Shown: positions 49,794 to 57,851, counted from the first letter of the stretch. The stretch: 64,000 nucleotides of DNA from QWHO01 sp021404945 (GCA_963169765.1 CAUJEN010000131.1:1-64000); one strand, 5' to 3'. Numbers and translations are program-made. The notes: generated by a model not told the origin, from the letters alone.

Positions 49794-50345
49794 GTGGACT
49801 CGGACGAGCAGCTTTTCCAGCAGGTGGCGGCAGGCCAGACCGAGCGGCTCGGCGAGCTGGTCGAGCGCTACCAACGACAGCTGCACTCGCTGGCCCTTCG
49901 CCTCTTGCACCGTCGCCCCGAGGCCGAGGATGCGGTGCAGGAGACCTTTTTGCGCGCCCTGCGCTTTCGCCACCAGTTCCGCCAGGGCTCGCGGGTGCGC
50001 CCCTGGCTCTACCAGATCTGCCTGAATTTATGCCGCGATCAGCTGCGCCAGCGTTCGCGTCGTCCCGAGTCGGACCTGGAGGATCTGGTGGTGGCCGACC
50101 CGGCCCGGGGGCCCGAGGAGCAGTCCCTCCAGAAGCTTACGGCCGAGCGGGTGCGTCAGGCGGTCATGAGCCTGCCCGACAAGCACCGAGAGGTGTTCAT
50201 CCTGGTGCAGTATCAGAACATGAGCTACCTGGAGGCGGCCGAAATCATGGACGTGCCGGTGGGCACGATCAAGTCGCGCATGTTCCACGCCAGCGCCAAG
50301 CTGGCCGAGGCTTTGAAGGACCTGCGCCAGGGAGTCCAGGCGTGA
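49794..50345 (+). CDS. ECF-type RNA polymerase sigma factor
   Basis: 183 residues from a GTG at 49794. Region 2 is LGELVERYQRQLHSLALRLL, then PEAEDAVQETFLRALRFRHQFR and RPWLYQICLNLCRDQLR. Region 4 is LPDKHREVFILVQYQNMSYLEAAEIM, then VPVGTIKSRMFHASAKL. It is divergent from the DUF2339/anti-sigma operon; sigma and anti-sigma genes are more often side by side in one operon. Promoters for both directions must lie in 49739-49793. The TGA overlaps an ATG (TGATG) that opens a further short frame. Confidence 0.92.
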   Translation: MDSDEQLFQQVAAGQTERLGELVERYQRQLHSLALRLLHRRPEAEDAVQETFLRALRFRHQFRQGSRVRPWLYQICLNLCRDQLRQRSRRPESDLEDLVVADPARGPEEQSLQKLTAERVRQAVMSLPDKHREVFILVQYQNMSYLEAAEIMDVPVGTIKSRMFHASAKLAEALKDLRQGVQA

Positions 50346-50454
50346 TGGCGGGCGGCAGCTCGAGCCTGACCGTTCAGGCGGGCGGGGCGGTGCACGGCAG
50401 CGTCAGGGTCGGGCGCCCCATGGTTGTCGCTGCAACGCATGGGAACCTGATATC
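50345..50454 (+). other. coupled short frame after the sigma gene, possible gene remnant
   Basis: The ATG overlaps the sigma-factor stop as TGATG. The frame begins MAGGSSSLTVQAGGAVHGSV and then runs into the region antisense to the prepilin gene. The TVQAGGAVHGSV stretch faintly recalls the N-terminus of EPSP-synthase-like enzymes, or a bactofilin-like protein, but too little remains to assign it. It may be the stump of a gene truncated when the prepilin operon came to lie here. Confidence 0.3.
50417..50443 (-). terminator. hairpin downstream of the prepilin operon
   Basis: CCCATG (50417-50422) pairs with CATGGG (50438-50443), with TTG/CAA extending the stem. It begins 12 bases after the stop of the last prepilin gene on the minus strand. 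No U-run follows, so termination is only likely, not certain. Confidence 0.4.
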
Positions 50455-51045
50455 TCAGTCGTTGCGCAAATGCACCGCCGAGCTCAGCGTCATCCGCGCC
50501 GGCGGCAATCCGCCGCGCTGGGGCTGCTCCACATCCACCTCCATGCGCAGCCGGCGCCCGTTGAGCGGCACGCTCAGGGCCAGCCGCTTGACCCCCCGAG
50601 CGATCACCCGCCCCGGCCCCAGGAGGCTGGCCAGGGGCTGCCCCGTGTTGACCTCGATCGGCTCGGGCGCGCTCAGGGGCGCGGCCAGGGGCAGCTCGGC
50701 GCGCACCACCTCGGCTCGAGCCGGGTCGCGGTGAAAGATGACGTAGCGCTGCCAGACCGGGTCGCCATTGGCATCCAGGGTGAAGACGCCGGCATCGTCC
50801 CGGGCGCTCAGGAAGCTCACCGCTTCCCCCTGCAGGCTGAGGCTGGCGTAGACGCTGGCCTCCAGGTCGCGCGACAGGCTCTGCACCACGAGCCGGGACT
50901 GGTCGTTGAGGTCGCTGCGCAGGTTGGCCGAGCGCCAGGCGTTCCAGCCCATGTGAAAGATCAAGAAGAGCAGCGTGAGGAGCATGCCCAGGAGGGCGAT
51001 GCCCAGCATCAGCTCGATCAGGGTGGCTCCGCGGGCTCTCCTCAC
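50455..51045 (-). CDS. prepilin-like minor pilin (PilW/GspJ-like)
   Basis: 196 residues from a GTG at 51045. It starts MRRARGATLIELMLGIALLG: basic leader, Gly-Ala cleavage point, Glu five residues into the mature part and a hydrophobic helix. The head (DPVWQRYVIFHRDPARAEVV; LRMEVDVEQPQRG) is beta-rich. It overlaps the upstream prepilin by four bases and is the last gene of the operon. Confidence 0.82.
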   Translation of the reverse strand: MRRARGATLIELMLGIALLGMLLTLLFLIFHMGWNAWRSANLRSDLNDQSRLVVQSLSRDLEASVYASLSLQGEAVSFLSARDDAGVFTLDANGDPVWQRYVIFHRDPARAEVVRAELPLAAPLSAPEPIEVNTGQPLASLLGPGRVIARGVKRLALSVPLNGRRLRMEVDVEQPQRGGLPPARMTLSSAVHLRND

Positions 51046-51458
51046 GGGTGGAGGTAGCGCTCCAGCCAGAGATTCCCGCCTGCGGCATAGTGGACGCGCA
51101 CCTGCACCACCTTCAGGTTCCCCAGCGGCTCCACCGAGACCGTGATGGGATAGAGCTTGCCCTCTACGTTGGCGGCGGGGTAGGGGGGTGGGGGGAAGCC
51201 GTTGGCGTCCCGCGGGTCGTTGTTGGCCCCGTCGAAGGTGACGGCTGCGCTCGGGGCCTGGGCGTGCCCCATGTCCACGATGGCCTCCACGGTCTCGCGG
51301 GCGATCTCCGAGGAGCGCTGGACGTCGGCCGACCGATTCAGCAGCTTGAGGCCCGAGATGAAGAGCGTGACCAGGGCGATGATGGCGATGGCCACGATGG
51401 CCAGCGCCAGGATCAGCTCGACCAGGCTGACACCGCGCGACCTCAGCGAGGGACCCAT
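51042..51458 (-). CDS. prepilin-like minor pilin (PilV/GspI-like)
   Basis: The 138-residue protein starts MGPSLRSRGVSLVELILALA: Gly-Val cleavage site, Glu five residues into the mature part, then a long hydrophobic helix. The head is short (ITVSVEPLGNLKVVQVRVHY). It overlaps the PilX-like gene by 16 bp and the next prepilin by four bases. Confidence 0.82.
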   Translation of the reverse strand: MGPSLRSRGVSLVELILALAIVAIAIIALVTLFISGLKLLNRSADVQRSSEIARETVEAIVDMGHAQAPSAAVTFDGANNDPRDANGFPPPPYPAANVEGKLYPITVSVEPLGNLKVVQVRVHYAAGGNLWLERYLHP

Positions 51459-53242
51459 GTCCTGAGCGACGTGCCTCCCGCCACGACCAGCGGGTTGGCT
51501 CCGCCGAAGAAATCCTCCACGTAGACCACGCTCGTGCCGTTGCCCAGCGTCAGCTGGCCGTTGCAGACCATGGCGCCCACCACGCTGATCTGGTTGCTGG
51601 CCGTGATGTTGCCGTTGGAGTAGACCAGGCCCTGGAAATACGAGTTGCCCAGCTTGTCATAGCTCACTGCGGCGATGTGGTTGCGGATCAGGGCGTGAGC
51701 TTTATCCATGTCGTAGCCCGGGGGCAGGTTGCCGGCACCCCACAGGTCGGTGACCTCCTCCAGGGCGTAGGGCAACAGCAGTCCGGTATCGACGAAGGCC
51801 TGCACATTGGCCTGCTTCTCGGCCAGGGTGCGGGCATTCAGGTTGTTGGCAAACTCCCGGTAGCCCACGAGTTTCTCGGTCAGGAAGGCCTTGGCTTCGG
51901 AGTCGGGTTGCGACTCGAGCAGAGTCACCAGGGTGCCGATCCGGTTGAACTCCATGGTGGCGTCATACTTCCAGGGCGCCGCCTCGAGCGCTGACATGGA
52001 CATGGCGCTGGTGTTGCCGAGATGGTGCTTGAGGTTGTCCAGGATCTGCCCGTTGCCGAACAACGTTGCGTAGGCCTTGGTCGCCGTGTAGGGCCCGGTG
52101 CTGACATCGGTCGGGTTGTCCAGGTGGTAGACGATGCGATCGAGGATGCCGTTGATGTCGCTCAAGATGGGCGCGGCTCCCGGGATGCTCTCGAGGTAAG
52201 CGGTGCCATTGAATCCTTCCAGGCTGACGTCCCCCTCGCTCAGGAGAGCCATTTTCTGCTGCCCGTTGATGGCCGTGTCCCCTCGCAGGTGGGTGCCCCC
52301 GGTGACGTAGATGGAGCCCTCTCCGCGCACCGCACCGTTGACGTCGAAGTCCCCCTCCACGTAGAGCTCGGCGCCATCTTGCAGCACCAGGTCGCCGCTG
52401 TAGCTCAGCCCGGAGATGTAGTGCTTGCCTGGCCCCAGAGTGGTCGTGCCAGCCGTCAGAGTGACCGCCGTGGCAGTGCGATTCTGGGCCACGGTGGCCG
52501 GGATGTCCAGGTTGGGCATGGCCCGCCGGTCGGCCCCCGGCTGGAAGCCAGCGGTGTTGTAGAGGGCGGGGTTGCTGCCGAAGTCGATGGCCGAGCCGGC
52601 CGGATCGACCGTGCTGACCTTGCCCGAGACGTTGGCCCGATCGCCGGCCAGGAGGGGTAGCCACTGGATGGTGGCTCCCGGTCCGCTGGCGCGATTGGAG
52701 TGAATGCCGGCCTCGACAGGGTTGCGGCTCTCCAGGCTTTCGATCCCGGTGACTTCCAGCGAGCCCTGCAACCGGATCGTATCGTTGGAGGCCAGCGGTC
52801 CGGGCGTGGAGACCGACATACCCAGAGCGACCACCGCCTCGACGATGCGCTCGCTGCCGCCGGCCCGACCGACCACCACGACCAGGGCCGAATGAGGGGG
52901 CACTGGTCCTCGAGGACCATCCACGGCCACGTCGCTATCGAGGTTGTTGACCGAGTCGGTGGGCTGGAAGTTGGCTCCGGTGGTGTTGAAGGTCACCGTG
53001 AAAATGCCCCGCCCCCCCGCCGTGGGCTCGCTCTGGAAGCCGTCCACCCAGCTCGAGCTCTGGGAAAGCTGATCCAGGGTGGCCGCCAGGCCCGATTCAG
53101 CCACGTAGAGGGCGGCCAGGCGGTTGGCGTGATCCACGGCCCGAAAGCTCTGGTGGCGGGCCAGGGTGACCATCCCCAGCACCATGACCAGCAGCACCGA
53201 AGCCAGGAGGAGGGTGGATACCAGAGCAATGCCCCGCCGCAT
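51443..53242 (-). CDS. PilX-like pilus-assembly protein with beta-solenoid-like middle
   Basis: The protein has 599 residues. The N-terminus MRRGIALVSTLLLASVLLVMVLG and a following NRLAALYVAESGLAATLDQL fit the PilX family, which replaces the Glu-type prepilin leader with R-G-x-A-L. Residues 170-330 contain short repeated strands (GSLEVTG, GDLVLQDGAELYVEGDFDVN, GSIYVTGGTHLRGDTAIN) like a bactofilin or right-handed beta-solenoid. The C-terminus has a second strand-rich patch (GNITASNQISVVGAMVCNGQ). Much longer than usual PilX (about 200 residues), so probably a surface-exposed tip protein. Confidence 0.78.
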   Translation of the reverse strand: MRRGIALVSTLLLASVLLVMVLGMVTLARHQSFRAVDHANRLAALYVAESGLAATLDQLSQSSSWVDGFQSEPTAGGRGIFTVTFNTTGANFQPTDSVNNLDSDVAVDGPRGPVPPHSALVVVVGRAGGSERIVEAVVALGMSVSTPGPLASNDTIRLQGSLEVTGIESLESRNPVEAGIHSNRASGPGATIQWLPLLAGDRANVSGKVSTVDPAGSAIDFGSNPALYNTAGFQPGADRRAMPNLDIPATVAQNRTATAVTLTAGTTTLGPGKHYISGLSYSGDLVLQDGAELYVEGDFDVNGAVRGEGSIYVTGGTHLRGDTAINGQQKMALLSEGDVSLEGFNGTAYLESIPGAAPILSDINGILDRIVYHLDNPTDVSTGPYTATKAYATLFGNGQILDNLKHHLGNTSAMSMSALEAAPWKYDATMEFNRIGTLVTLLESQPDSEAKAFLTEKLVGYREFANNLNARTLAEKQANVQAFVDTGLLLPYALEEVTDLWGAGNLPPGYDMDKAHALIRNHIAAVSYDKLGNSYFQGLVYSNGNITASNQISVVGAMVCNGQLTLGNGTSVVYVEDFFGGANPLVVAGGTSLRTWVPR

Positions 53243-53254
53243 GGCATGAATGTA

Positions 53255-53794
53255 TCACATTTTAGGGCGCTTGACTTGCCTTGCCTGACCTGACCCGGCC
53301 CGCATCTTGAGCGATGCGCCCCCGATGCGGACCACGTTCTCCTCCACGGCGACGGCCGCTCCTTTGCGGGTGTGATCCACTCCGCTCAGAGCCTGCTCGA
53401 TGTCGTCGCTGAGCAGGAAGTTCTGCACGAACCGGTCCACCGCGGGAGCAAGGTCGTCCCCGGCCAGCTTCTTGAGACGCAGGAAGACCTCGCCGGCTTC
53501 CGGGGCGCGTCGCAGCCGATCCAGGCACTCGACCAGCTTCATCAGCTCCTCCTGGTGCGGCCCGAGCCAGGGAAAGACCCGTGCGGCCACGGCCGGCCCG
53601 GCCTGGCTCTTTTGCAGGCTCGTGTAGCGTGCAAATGCCTGCCGGGCGCTCTCCCCGGGCTGCTGTCCGGTCAAGACGGCGGGCAGGTCCACGCGTGGCT
53701 CTGGCACCAGACGGCTCAGGCGCTCGAGCTCTTCCTGCGAGACCTGGCGCAGGGCGGCCAGGGCCGGGTAGTGGCGCAAGAGCAGGCCTTTCAT
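53255..53794 (-). CDS. hypothetical helical protein before the PilX-like gene
   Basis: 179 residues from the ATG at 53794. It reads MKGLLLRHYPALAALRQVS, LSRLVPEPRVDLPAVLTGQQ and LVECLDRLRRAPEAGEVFLR; helical, soluble, no signal peptide. It ends 12 bases before the PilX-like start, so it is probably the first gene of the prepilin operon. Function unknown. Confidence 0.6.
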   Translation of the reverse strand: MKGLLLRHYPALAALRQVSQEELERLSRLVPEPRVDLPAVLTGQQPGESARQAFARYTSLQKSQAGPAVAARVFPWLGPHQEELMKLVECLDRLRRAPEAGEVFLRLKKLAGDDLAPAVDRFVQNFLLSDDIEQALSGVDHTRKGAAVAVEENVVRIGGASLKMRAGSGQARQVKRPKM

Positions 53795-53810
53795 GGTGCA
53801 CTGGCGATGC

Positions 53811-54178
53811 CGCCCAGGATGCGGTGGATTCCCAGGGGGCATCCGTCTTGCGGTCTTTGCGGTCCACCAGTTGGTGGCTGACGGCCCCTGACCAGTTGGC
53901 GTTCATGGGGTTGATGGCGGCGGGAACCTTCCTGCCGGGCTGCACGAAACCCACCAGCTGCCCCTGCTGGCCTCCTGCTCGAGCACTCCCACGAACGTGC
54001 CGAAGCGCTCCCCGAGCAGGCGCATGGGGCCCTGGACCTTCGGACATCTCGCCCCCCAGCTTCCTGAGGTCGCCGCTGAGCGACTGTATCCGCTGGTCGC
54101 GCCTGTCTGCCGTCTCCTCAGAATCTTCCAGGTCATCTGGAAGTCATCGGCGATCTGCTCTTTCAAGATTCATCATGA
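53811..54178 (-). pseudogene. frameshifted remnant of a coiled-coil protein gene
   Basis: Coding-like peptides continue across the three minus-strand frames: KEQIADDFQMTWKIL, then DLEDSEETADRRDQRIQSLS and GDLRKLGGEMSEG in a second frame, then MRLLGERFGTFVGVLEQEAS in a third, and finally QLVGFVQPGRKVPAAINPMN and ANWSGAVSHQLVDRKDRK. At least three frameshifts would be needed to join them. It lies between the TRAP-type protein and the prepilin operon. The intact protein would have had a helical first half; function unknown. Confidence 0.5.
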
Positions 54179-54191
54179 TCGGCCGGGTCGT

Positions 54192-55337
54192 TCAGTGACG
54201 CACGGTACCGTTCCCGGTGAGCGCCCGGATCTCTTGCAGTAGCCCGGTTTCTCCGCTCTGCTCGAACTCCTCGTAGAGGGGCTGGCACAGCTGGCGAAAC
54301 TTCTCGCGCTCGGCCGGGCTGAGGGTGAACAGGGTGATGCCGCGCTCCTGGCAGCGTCGTCGGACCTCCTCTTCCTCGGCTCGCTGCCGCTGGCGATGGC
54401 CTTTTTCGGCCTGCTCCACGGCCTGAGAGAGGGAGGTCTGGTCCTCGGGAGTCAAGCTGTCGTAAGCCAGCTCGTTGATCAGGATGGCCTTGGCCGAGTA
54501 CATGTGGCGGGTCTCGGTGATGTAGGGCTGCACCTCGTAGAGCCGCGAGGCCCAGTAGCTGGGCAGGGTTCGATCCGAGCCCTCGATGGTCTTGTCCCGG
54601 CTCATGGCGTAGACCCGGTCGGGCGGACAGGCGACTCCCTCGGCTCCCAGGGCGCGGGCCAGGTGCAGGCTGGTCCGGCTCTCCATCACGCGCAACCGCT
54701 GGCCGCGAAAGTCGTCCACGCCGGGCATGGGAACCCGGCTGGAGATGATGCGAAAGCCGATCTCCAGATAACCCAGTCCCCTGAGCTGGTGGCGCTCCAG
54801 GCCCTGGTTGAGGCGCTCAGCCAGGGGACCGTCAAGCAGACGATCGGCCTGCTCGTAGGTCTCCAGCAAGAAGGGCAGCTCCAGCACCTCGAAACGGGAG
54901 TTGTAATTCGACAGGGGGGCGGTGGTGCACAGTGCCATCTCGAGGCGGCCCAGCGAGACCAGGTTGACCAGCTCGAGCTCGCCCAGCGTGCGTCCCTCCA
55001 GGCTGAAGCCTGGCATGGGGAGCAGCTCGATCCGCCCCTCGGTGCGCTGCTCGAGGTCAGCCGCCAGCTCTTGCAGCGTGCGCTCGAAGGTGGCTCCGGG
55101 CAGAAAGCCGAGGCGAAGCGTCCTTTTGCCTTTTGCCCCGGGCTGGGGAGCGTTCAGCCCGAGTCGCTCGACGGGGGCGCGATCTCGCGCAGCCCGCGGC
55201 CCGGTCGTGCCCGGCGTGATGATCAGGTAGAGCCCCAGCACGAACAGCAAGGCTGACGCCAGCAGATAGGGCCAGAGGGCCTCCTGGCCCGTCAGGCGGG
55301 GAAAGTCATCGAGCTCGGGGTGGGGGGTCACGACCAT
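54192..55337 (-). CDS. TRAP-type DctP-like binding protein with an N-terminal membrane anchor
   Basis: The protein has 381 residues. The DctP fold is visible: TLRLGFLPGATFERTLQELA, RIELLPMPGFSLEGRTLGEL, FEVLELPFLLETYEQADRLL, GLGYLEIGFRIISSR, FRGQRLRVMESRTSLHLARA and a helical C-terminus. TRAP binding proteins are normally secreted with a cleavable signal; this one has a polar 20-residue N-terminus followed by a membrane helix (LWPYLLASALLFVLGLYLI) and a Pro/Arg linker, so it should remain tethered. No DctQ or DctM permease is nearby. It may serve as a ligand sensor. Confidence 0.78.
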   Translation of the reverse strand: MVVTPHPELDDFPRLTGQEALWPYLLASALLFVLGLYLIITPGTTGPRAARDRAPVERLGLNAPQPGAKGKRTLRLGFLPGATFERTLQELAADLEQRTEGRIELLPMPGFSLEGRTLGELELVNLVSLGRLEMALCTTAPLSNYNSRFEVLELPFLLETYEQADRLLDGPLAERLNQGLERHQLRGLGYLEIGFRIISSRVPMPGVDDFRGQRLRVMESRTSLHLARALGAEGVACPPDRVYAMSRDKTIEGSDRTLPSYWASRLYEVQPYITETRHMYSAKAILINELAYDSLTPEDQTSLSQAVEQAEKGHRQRQRAEEEEVRRRCQERGITLFTLSPAEREKFRQLCQPLYEEFEQSGETGLLQEIRALTGNGTVRH

Positions 55338-55389
55338 GCTTGCCCTGGCGCATTCCGCGTCGGGCAGGTCATTCCCTCAAGGACAACCT

Positions 55390-55680
55390 CTATCCGGGTG
55401 GTTCCTGGAGGACGGGTTGCTCTCCCTCCACCACGTGCATTCGGTTAAGCCAGTGCAATTTCTTCACCTCGGCCAGGGTCAGGTCGGGCGCGCCCTGGGC
55501 GCGAAAGGTATCCCCTTCCCGTCGCCAGATCCGCTCCACCTGGCGGTCGTAAAGCACCGGCCCGATGCGCAGCTCGACCAGGTCGCCAACCTGGTCCTCG
55601 GCCGTCTCGGGCGCGAGCGCCAGGCCGGCGATCAGGGCCAGCAGTCCGAGCAGCCAGGGCAGGCTCTTGCGCACCCCCAT
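55390..55680 (-). CDS. small anchored or secreted protein, unknown
   Basis: 96 residues from the ATG at 55680. A signal-anchor (SLPWLLGLLALIAGLALAP) is followed by a beta-type domain (DLVELRIGPVLYDRQVERIW; APDLTLAEVKKLHWLNRMHV). The frame also opens farther upstream, but that part is the dispersed repeat at 55684, so the ATG at 55680 is preferred. It lies 52 bases before the TRAP-type gene on the same strand and may be its partner. Confidence 0.6.
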   Translation of the reverse strand: MGVRKSLPWLLGLLALIAGLALAPETAEDQVGDLVELRIGPVLYDRQVERIWRREGDTFRAQGAPDLTLAEVKKLHWLNRMHVVEGEQPVLQEPPG

Positions 55681-55683
55681 TCT

Positions 55684-55777
55684 AAAGTGCAAGGCCTTTG
55701 GTCTTGCACGCTGGAACGCAGTTCCGGCGCGTTCGTCAGATTGTGCTAATGTGCCAGACCAAAGTGCGAGCACATGA
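55684..55777. repeat. dispersed ~100-bp imperfect palindromic repeat, copy 2
   Basis: This is the inverted partner of 8844-8945: it starts AAAGTGCAAGGCCTTTGGTC, contains the GGAAC-GCA-GTTCC palindrome and ends AGACCAAAGTGCGAGCACAT. Differences from copy 1 are a shortened spacer after the first arm and scattered substitutions. The end arms are inverted repeats of each other. It lies between the small anchored gene and msrB, touching neither stop nor start. Confidence 0.8.
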
Positions 55778-55783
55778 GCCGAC

Positions 55784-56254
55784 TCAAGGCTTGTTGGCTG
55801 GAACAAACTTGAGGCACACCGAGTTGATGCAGTAGCGAAGCCCGGTGGGCTCAGGGCCGTCCTCGAAGACGTGGCCCAGGTGCCCGCCGCAGCGCGAGCA
55901 AAGCACCTCCATCCGCACCATGCCGTGGCTGGTGTCGGTCACGTTGACCACGCTGCCCGGCTTGAAGGGCTGGCAGAAACTGGGCCAGCCGGTGCCCGAC
56001 TGGAACTTGGCCTTCGTCTCGAACAGCACCTGGCCGCATCCTACGCACAGGAACTGGCCCGGCTCCTTGCTCAAGATCATGGGGTTGGTCTGACACGACA
56101 TCTCGGTGCCCTTACCCCGCAGGATGCGATACTGCTCGGGGGTGAGCTGCTTTTTCCACTCGGCGTCGGTCTTCTGGACGGGGAACCTGGGCTCAGCCAT
56201 GGTCGCCCCGACCAGGGCCACGGTGAGAGCCAGGAACGCGATTGTCTGCTTCAT
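55784..56254 (-). CDS. msrB: peptide-methionine (R)-S-oxide reductase MsrB, secreted
   Basis: 156 residues. Signal peptide MKQTIAFLALTVALVGATMA, then the MsrB domain with two zinc pairs (FLCVGCGQ and VLCSRCGGHLGHVF), SGTGWPSFCQP and the catalytic GLRYCINSVCL. It reduces methionine-R-sulfoxide; with a signal peptide it would repair oxidised envelope proteins. The Cys in NSVCL is an extra residue compared with the usual NSAAL and may serve in recycling. No msrA is nearby. Confidence 0.93.
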   Translation of the reverse strand: MKQTIAFLALTVALVGATMAEPRFPVQKTDAEWKKQLTPEQYRILRGKGTEMSCQTNPMILSKEPGQFLCVGCGQVLFETKAKFQSGTGWPSFCQPFKPGSVVNVTDTSHGMVRMEVLCSRCGGHLGHVFEDGPEPTGLRYCINSVCLKFVPANKP

Positions 56255-56300
56255 GCTCTGGTCAACAGCGCGTTGGAAAGAAAAGTTCCCGGTGCGCAGG

Positions 56301-57734
56301 TCAGCCCTGATGCACGATGCGGGCGATGGTCTCGATGGCTCGCTCTACCCGGGGAGACCAGTAGGCTGTGTTCAGCCGGATGAAGTGCTTGAAGCGCGGA
56401 CTGGTGCTGAACAGGTGGCCCGGAGCCAGGGTGATGCCTTCCTGCAGGGCTTTCGAGTAGACCTCGAGCGCGTCCACATGGCGCGGCATCTCGATCCAGA
56501 GCACGAAGCCCCCGGTGGGGTGGGTGCACCGGGTACCGGCCGGAAAGAGCCGCCCCACCGCGTCGGCCACCCGCGCGGTCTGGCTGGCATAGATGCGGCG
56601 CACCCGGCGCAGGTGCTGGTCGTAGCCGCCGTTGGCCAGGAACTCGGCCACGGCCAGCTGGGTGGCGGCCGGGCTGGCCAGGTTGGTGAAGGTCTTGCTC
56701 AGCTCCACCCGATCGCGGAAGCGCTCCCCCGTTACCACCCAGCCGATGCGGTAACCGGGGGCCAGGGTCTTGCTGAAGGAGGAGCAGAGCAGCACGTGCC
56801 CGGGCTGCTTCTCGAAGGCCTTCAGGGCGTGGGGGCGGTGGTGGTCGAAGCAGAGATCCCCGTAGACGTCGTCCTCGATGACCGGGATGTCGCGCTCGGT
56901 GGCCATTTCCACCAGGCGGATCTTGGACCCTTCGGGCATGCGGCTGCCCAGCGGATTGGAGTGGCATGGAGTGCACAGCACAGCCTTGATGGGATGCTGG
57001 TTCATGGCGAACTCCAGCGCGTCCAGGCTGATCCCCGTGTCGGGATGGGTGGGGATCTCGATGGCTTTGAGTCCCAGCATCTCGATGGCCTTGAAGTGCC
57101 CGTAGAAGGCGGGCGACTCCACCGCCACCGCGTCGCCGGCCTGGCAGGTGGCCTGCAGGGCCAGCACCAGGGCCTCCTGGCAGCCGTTGGTGACGACGAT
57201 GTCATCCGGGCTGAGCACGCAGCCGGCGTCGAGCATGCGGCGGGCGATCTGCACGCGCAGCTCCTCTGAGCCGGGAGCAAACTCGTACATCGTCGTCTCC
57301 AGGGGCCGATTGCGGGCCACCGTGGCCAGGCATCGGTTCAGGCGCTGGGTGGGCATCAGCTCGGGATTGGGGGCGGCCGCGCCCAGGGCCAGCCGAGAGC
57401 GGTCACGGTGGTCGCGGATGAAGCGCATGATCAGCTCTCCTACCGTGACTTCGCGCGGGCCCTCCAGGGGCACGTCCGGCTCGGGAGGGGCGGGCGGCTC
57501 GGGCCGCGCGGCCCGCACGTAATAGCCCGACTGAGGCCGGGCTTCGATCAGACCCCGGTCCTCGAGCATGCGGTAGGCCTCGAGCACGGTGGTCACGCTG
57601 ACCTCCATCTGCTTGCTCAGCACCCGCACTGACGGAATGCGCTCGCCGCTCTTGAAGGTGCCTGTCTGCACCAGGTGCTCGATGTTGTGGGCGACTTGCT
57701 CGTAGAGCCGCTCGCGCTCGGTGGTTGTGGACAT
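56301..57734 (-). CDS. MocR-family transcriptional regulator (GntR helix-turn-helix plus aminotransferase domain)
   Basis: 477 residues from the ATG at 57734. The GntR-type winged helix is at 1-75 (GERIPSVRVLSKQMEVSVTT; EDRGLIEARPQSGYYVRA). A fold-type I aminotransferase domain follows with VTNGCQEALVLALQA, VIEDDVYGDL and the PLP lysine in SSFSKTLAPGYRIGW near 318. MocR proteins sense PLP, amino acids or related ligands and control neighbouring genes. It is divergent from a DUF2917 gene, with the palindrome 57762-57792 between them. Confidence 0.92.
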   Translation of the reverse strand: MSTTTERERLYEQVAHNIEHLVQTGTFKSGERIPSVRVLSKQMEVSVTTVLEAYRMLEDRGLIEARPQSGYYVRAARPEPPAPPEPDVPLEGPREVTVGELIMRFIRDHRDRSRLALGAAAPNPELMPTQRLNRCLATVARNRPLETTMYEFAPGSEELRVQIARRMLDAGCVLSPDDIVVTNGCQEALVLALQATCQAGDAVAVESPAFYGHFKAIEMLGLKAIEIPTHPDTGISLDALEFAMNQHPIKAVLCTPCHSNPLGSRMPEGSKIRLVEMATERDIPVIEDDVYGDLCFDHHRPHALKAFEKQPGHVLLCSSFSKTLAPGYRIGWVVTGERFRDRVELSKTFTNLASPAATQLAVAEFLANGGYDQHLRRVRRIYASQTARVADAVGRLFPAGTRCTHPTGGFVLWIEMPRHVDALEVYSKALQEGITLAPGHLFSTSPRFKHFIRLNTAYWSPRVERAIETIARIVHQG

Positions 57735-57761
57735 CCGTCCTATTCCCTCCCCGGCAGAGCC

Positions 57762-57802
57762 GGTACAGTTGGTATGTTGCCAAACTGTTACCGACACAGT
57801 TT
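57762..57802. promoter_or_regulatory. probable MocR operator between the MocR and DUF2917 genes
   Basis: GGTACAGTTGG (57762-57772) and CCAAACTGTTACC (57780-57792) form an imperfect palindrome, and a further ACAGTTT follows in direct orientation at 57796-57802. The three copies of the ACAGTT unit fit the direct- plus inverted-repeat sites of MocR regulators. It lies 28 bases upstream of the MocR start on one side and 50 from the DUF2917 start on the other, in an AT-rich patch where both promoters would sit. Confidence 0.6.
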
Positions 57803-57851
57803 GCATTTTCTGTCTCTGTTCTTATCGCGAAAAGTATGGCATCGTCAAGCT

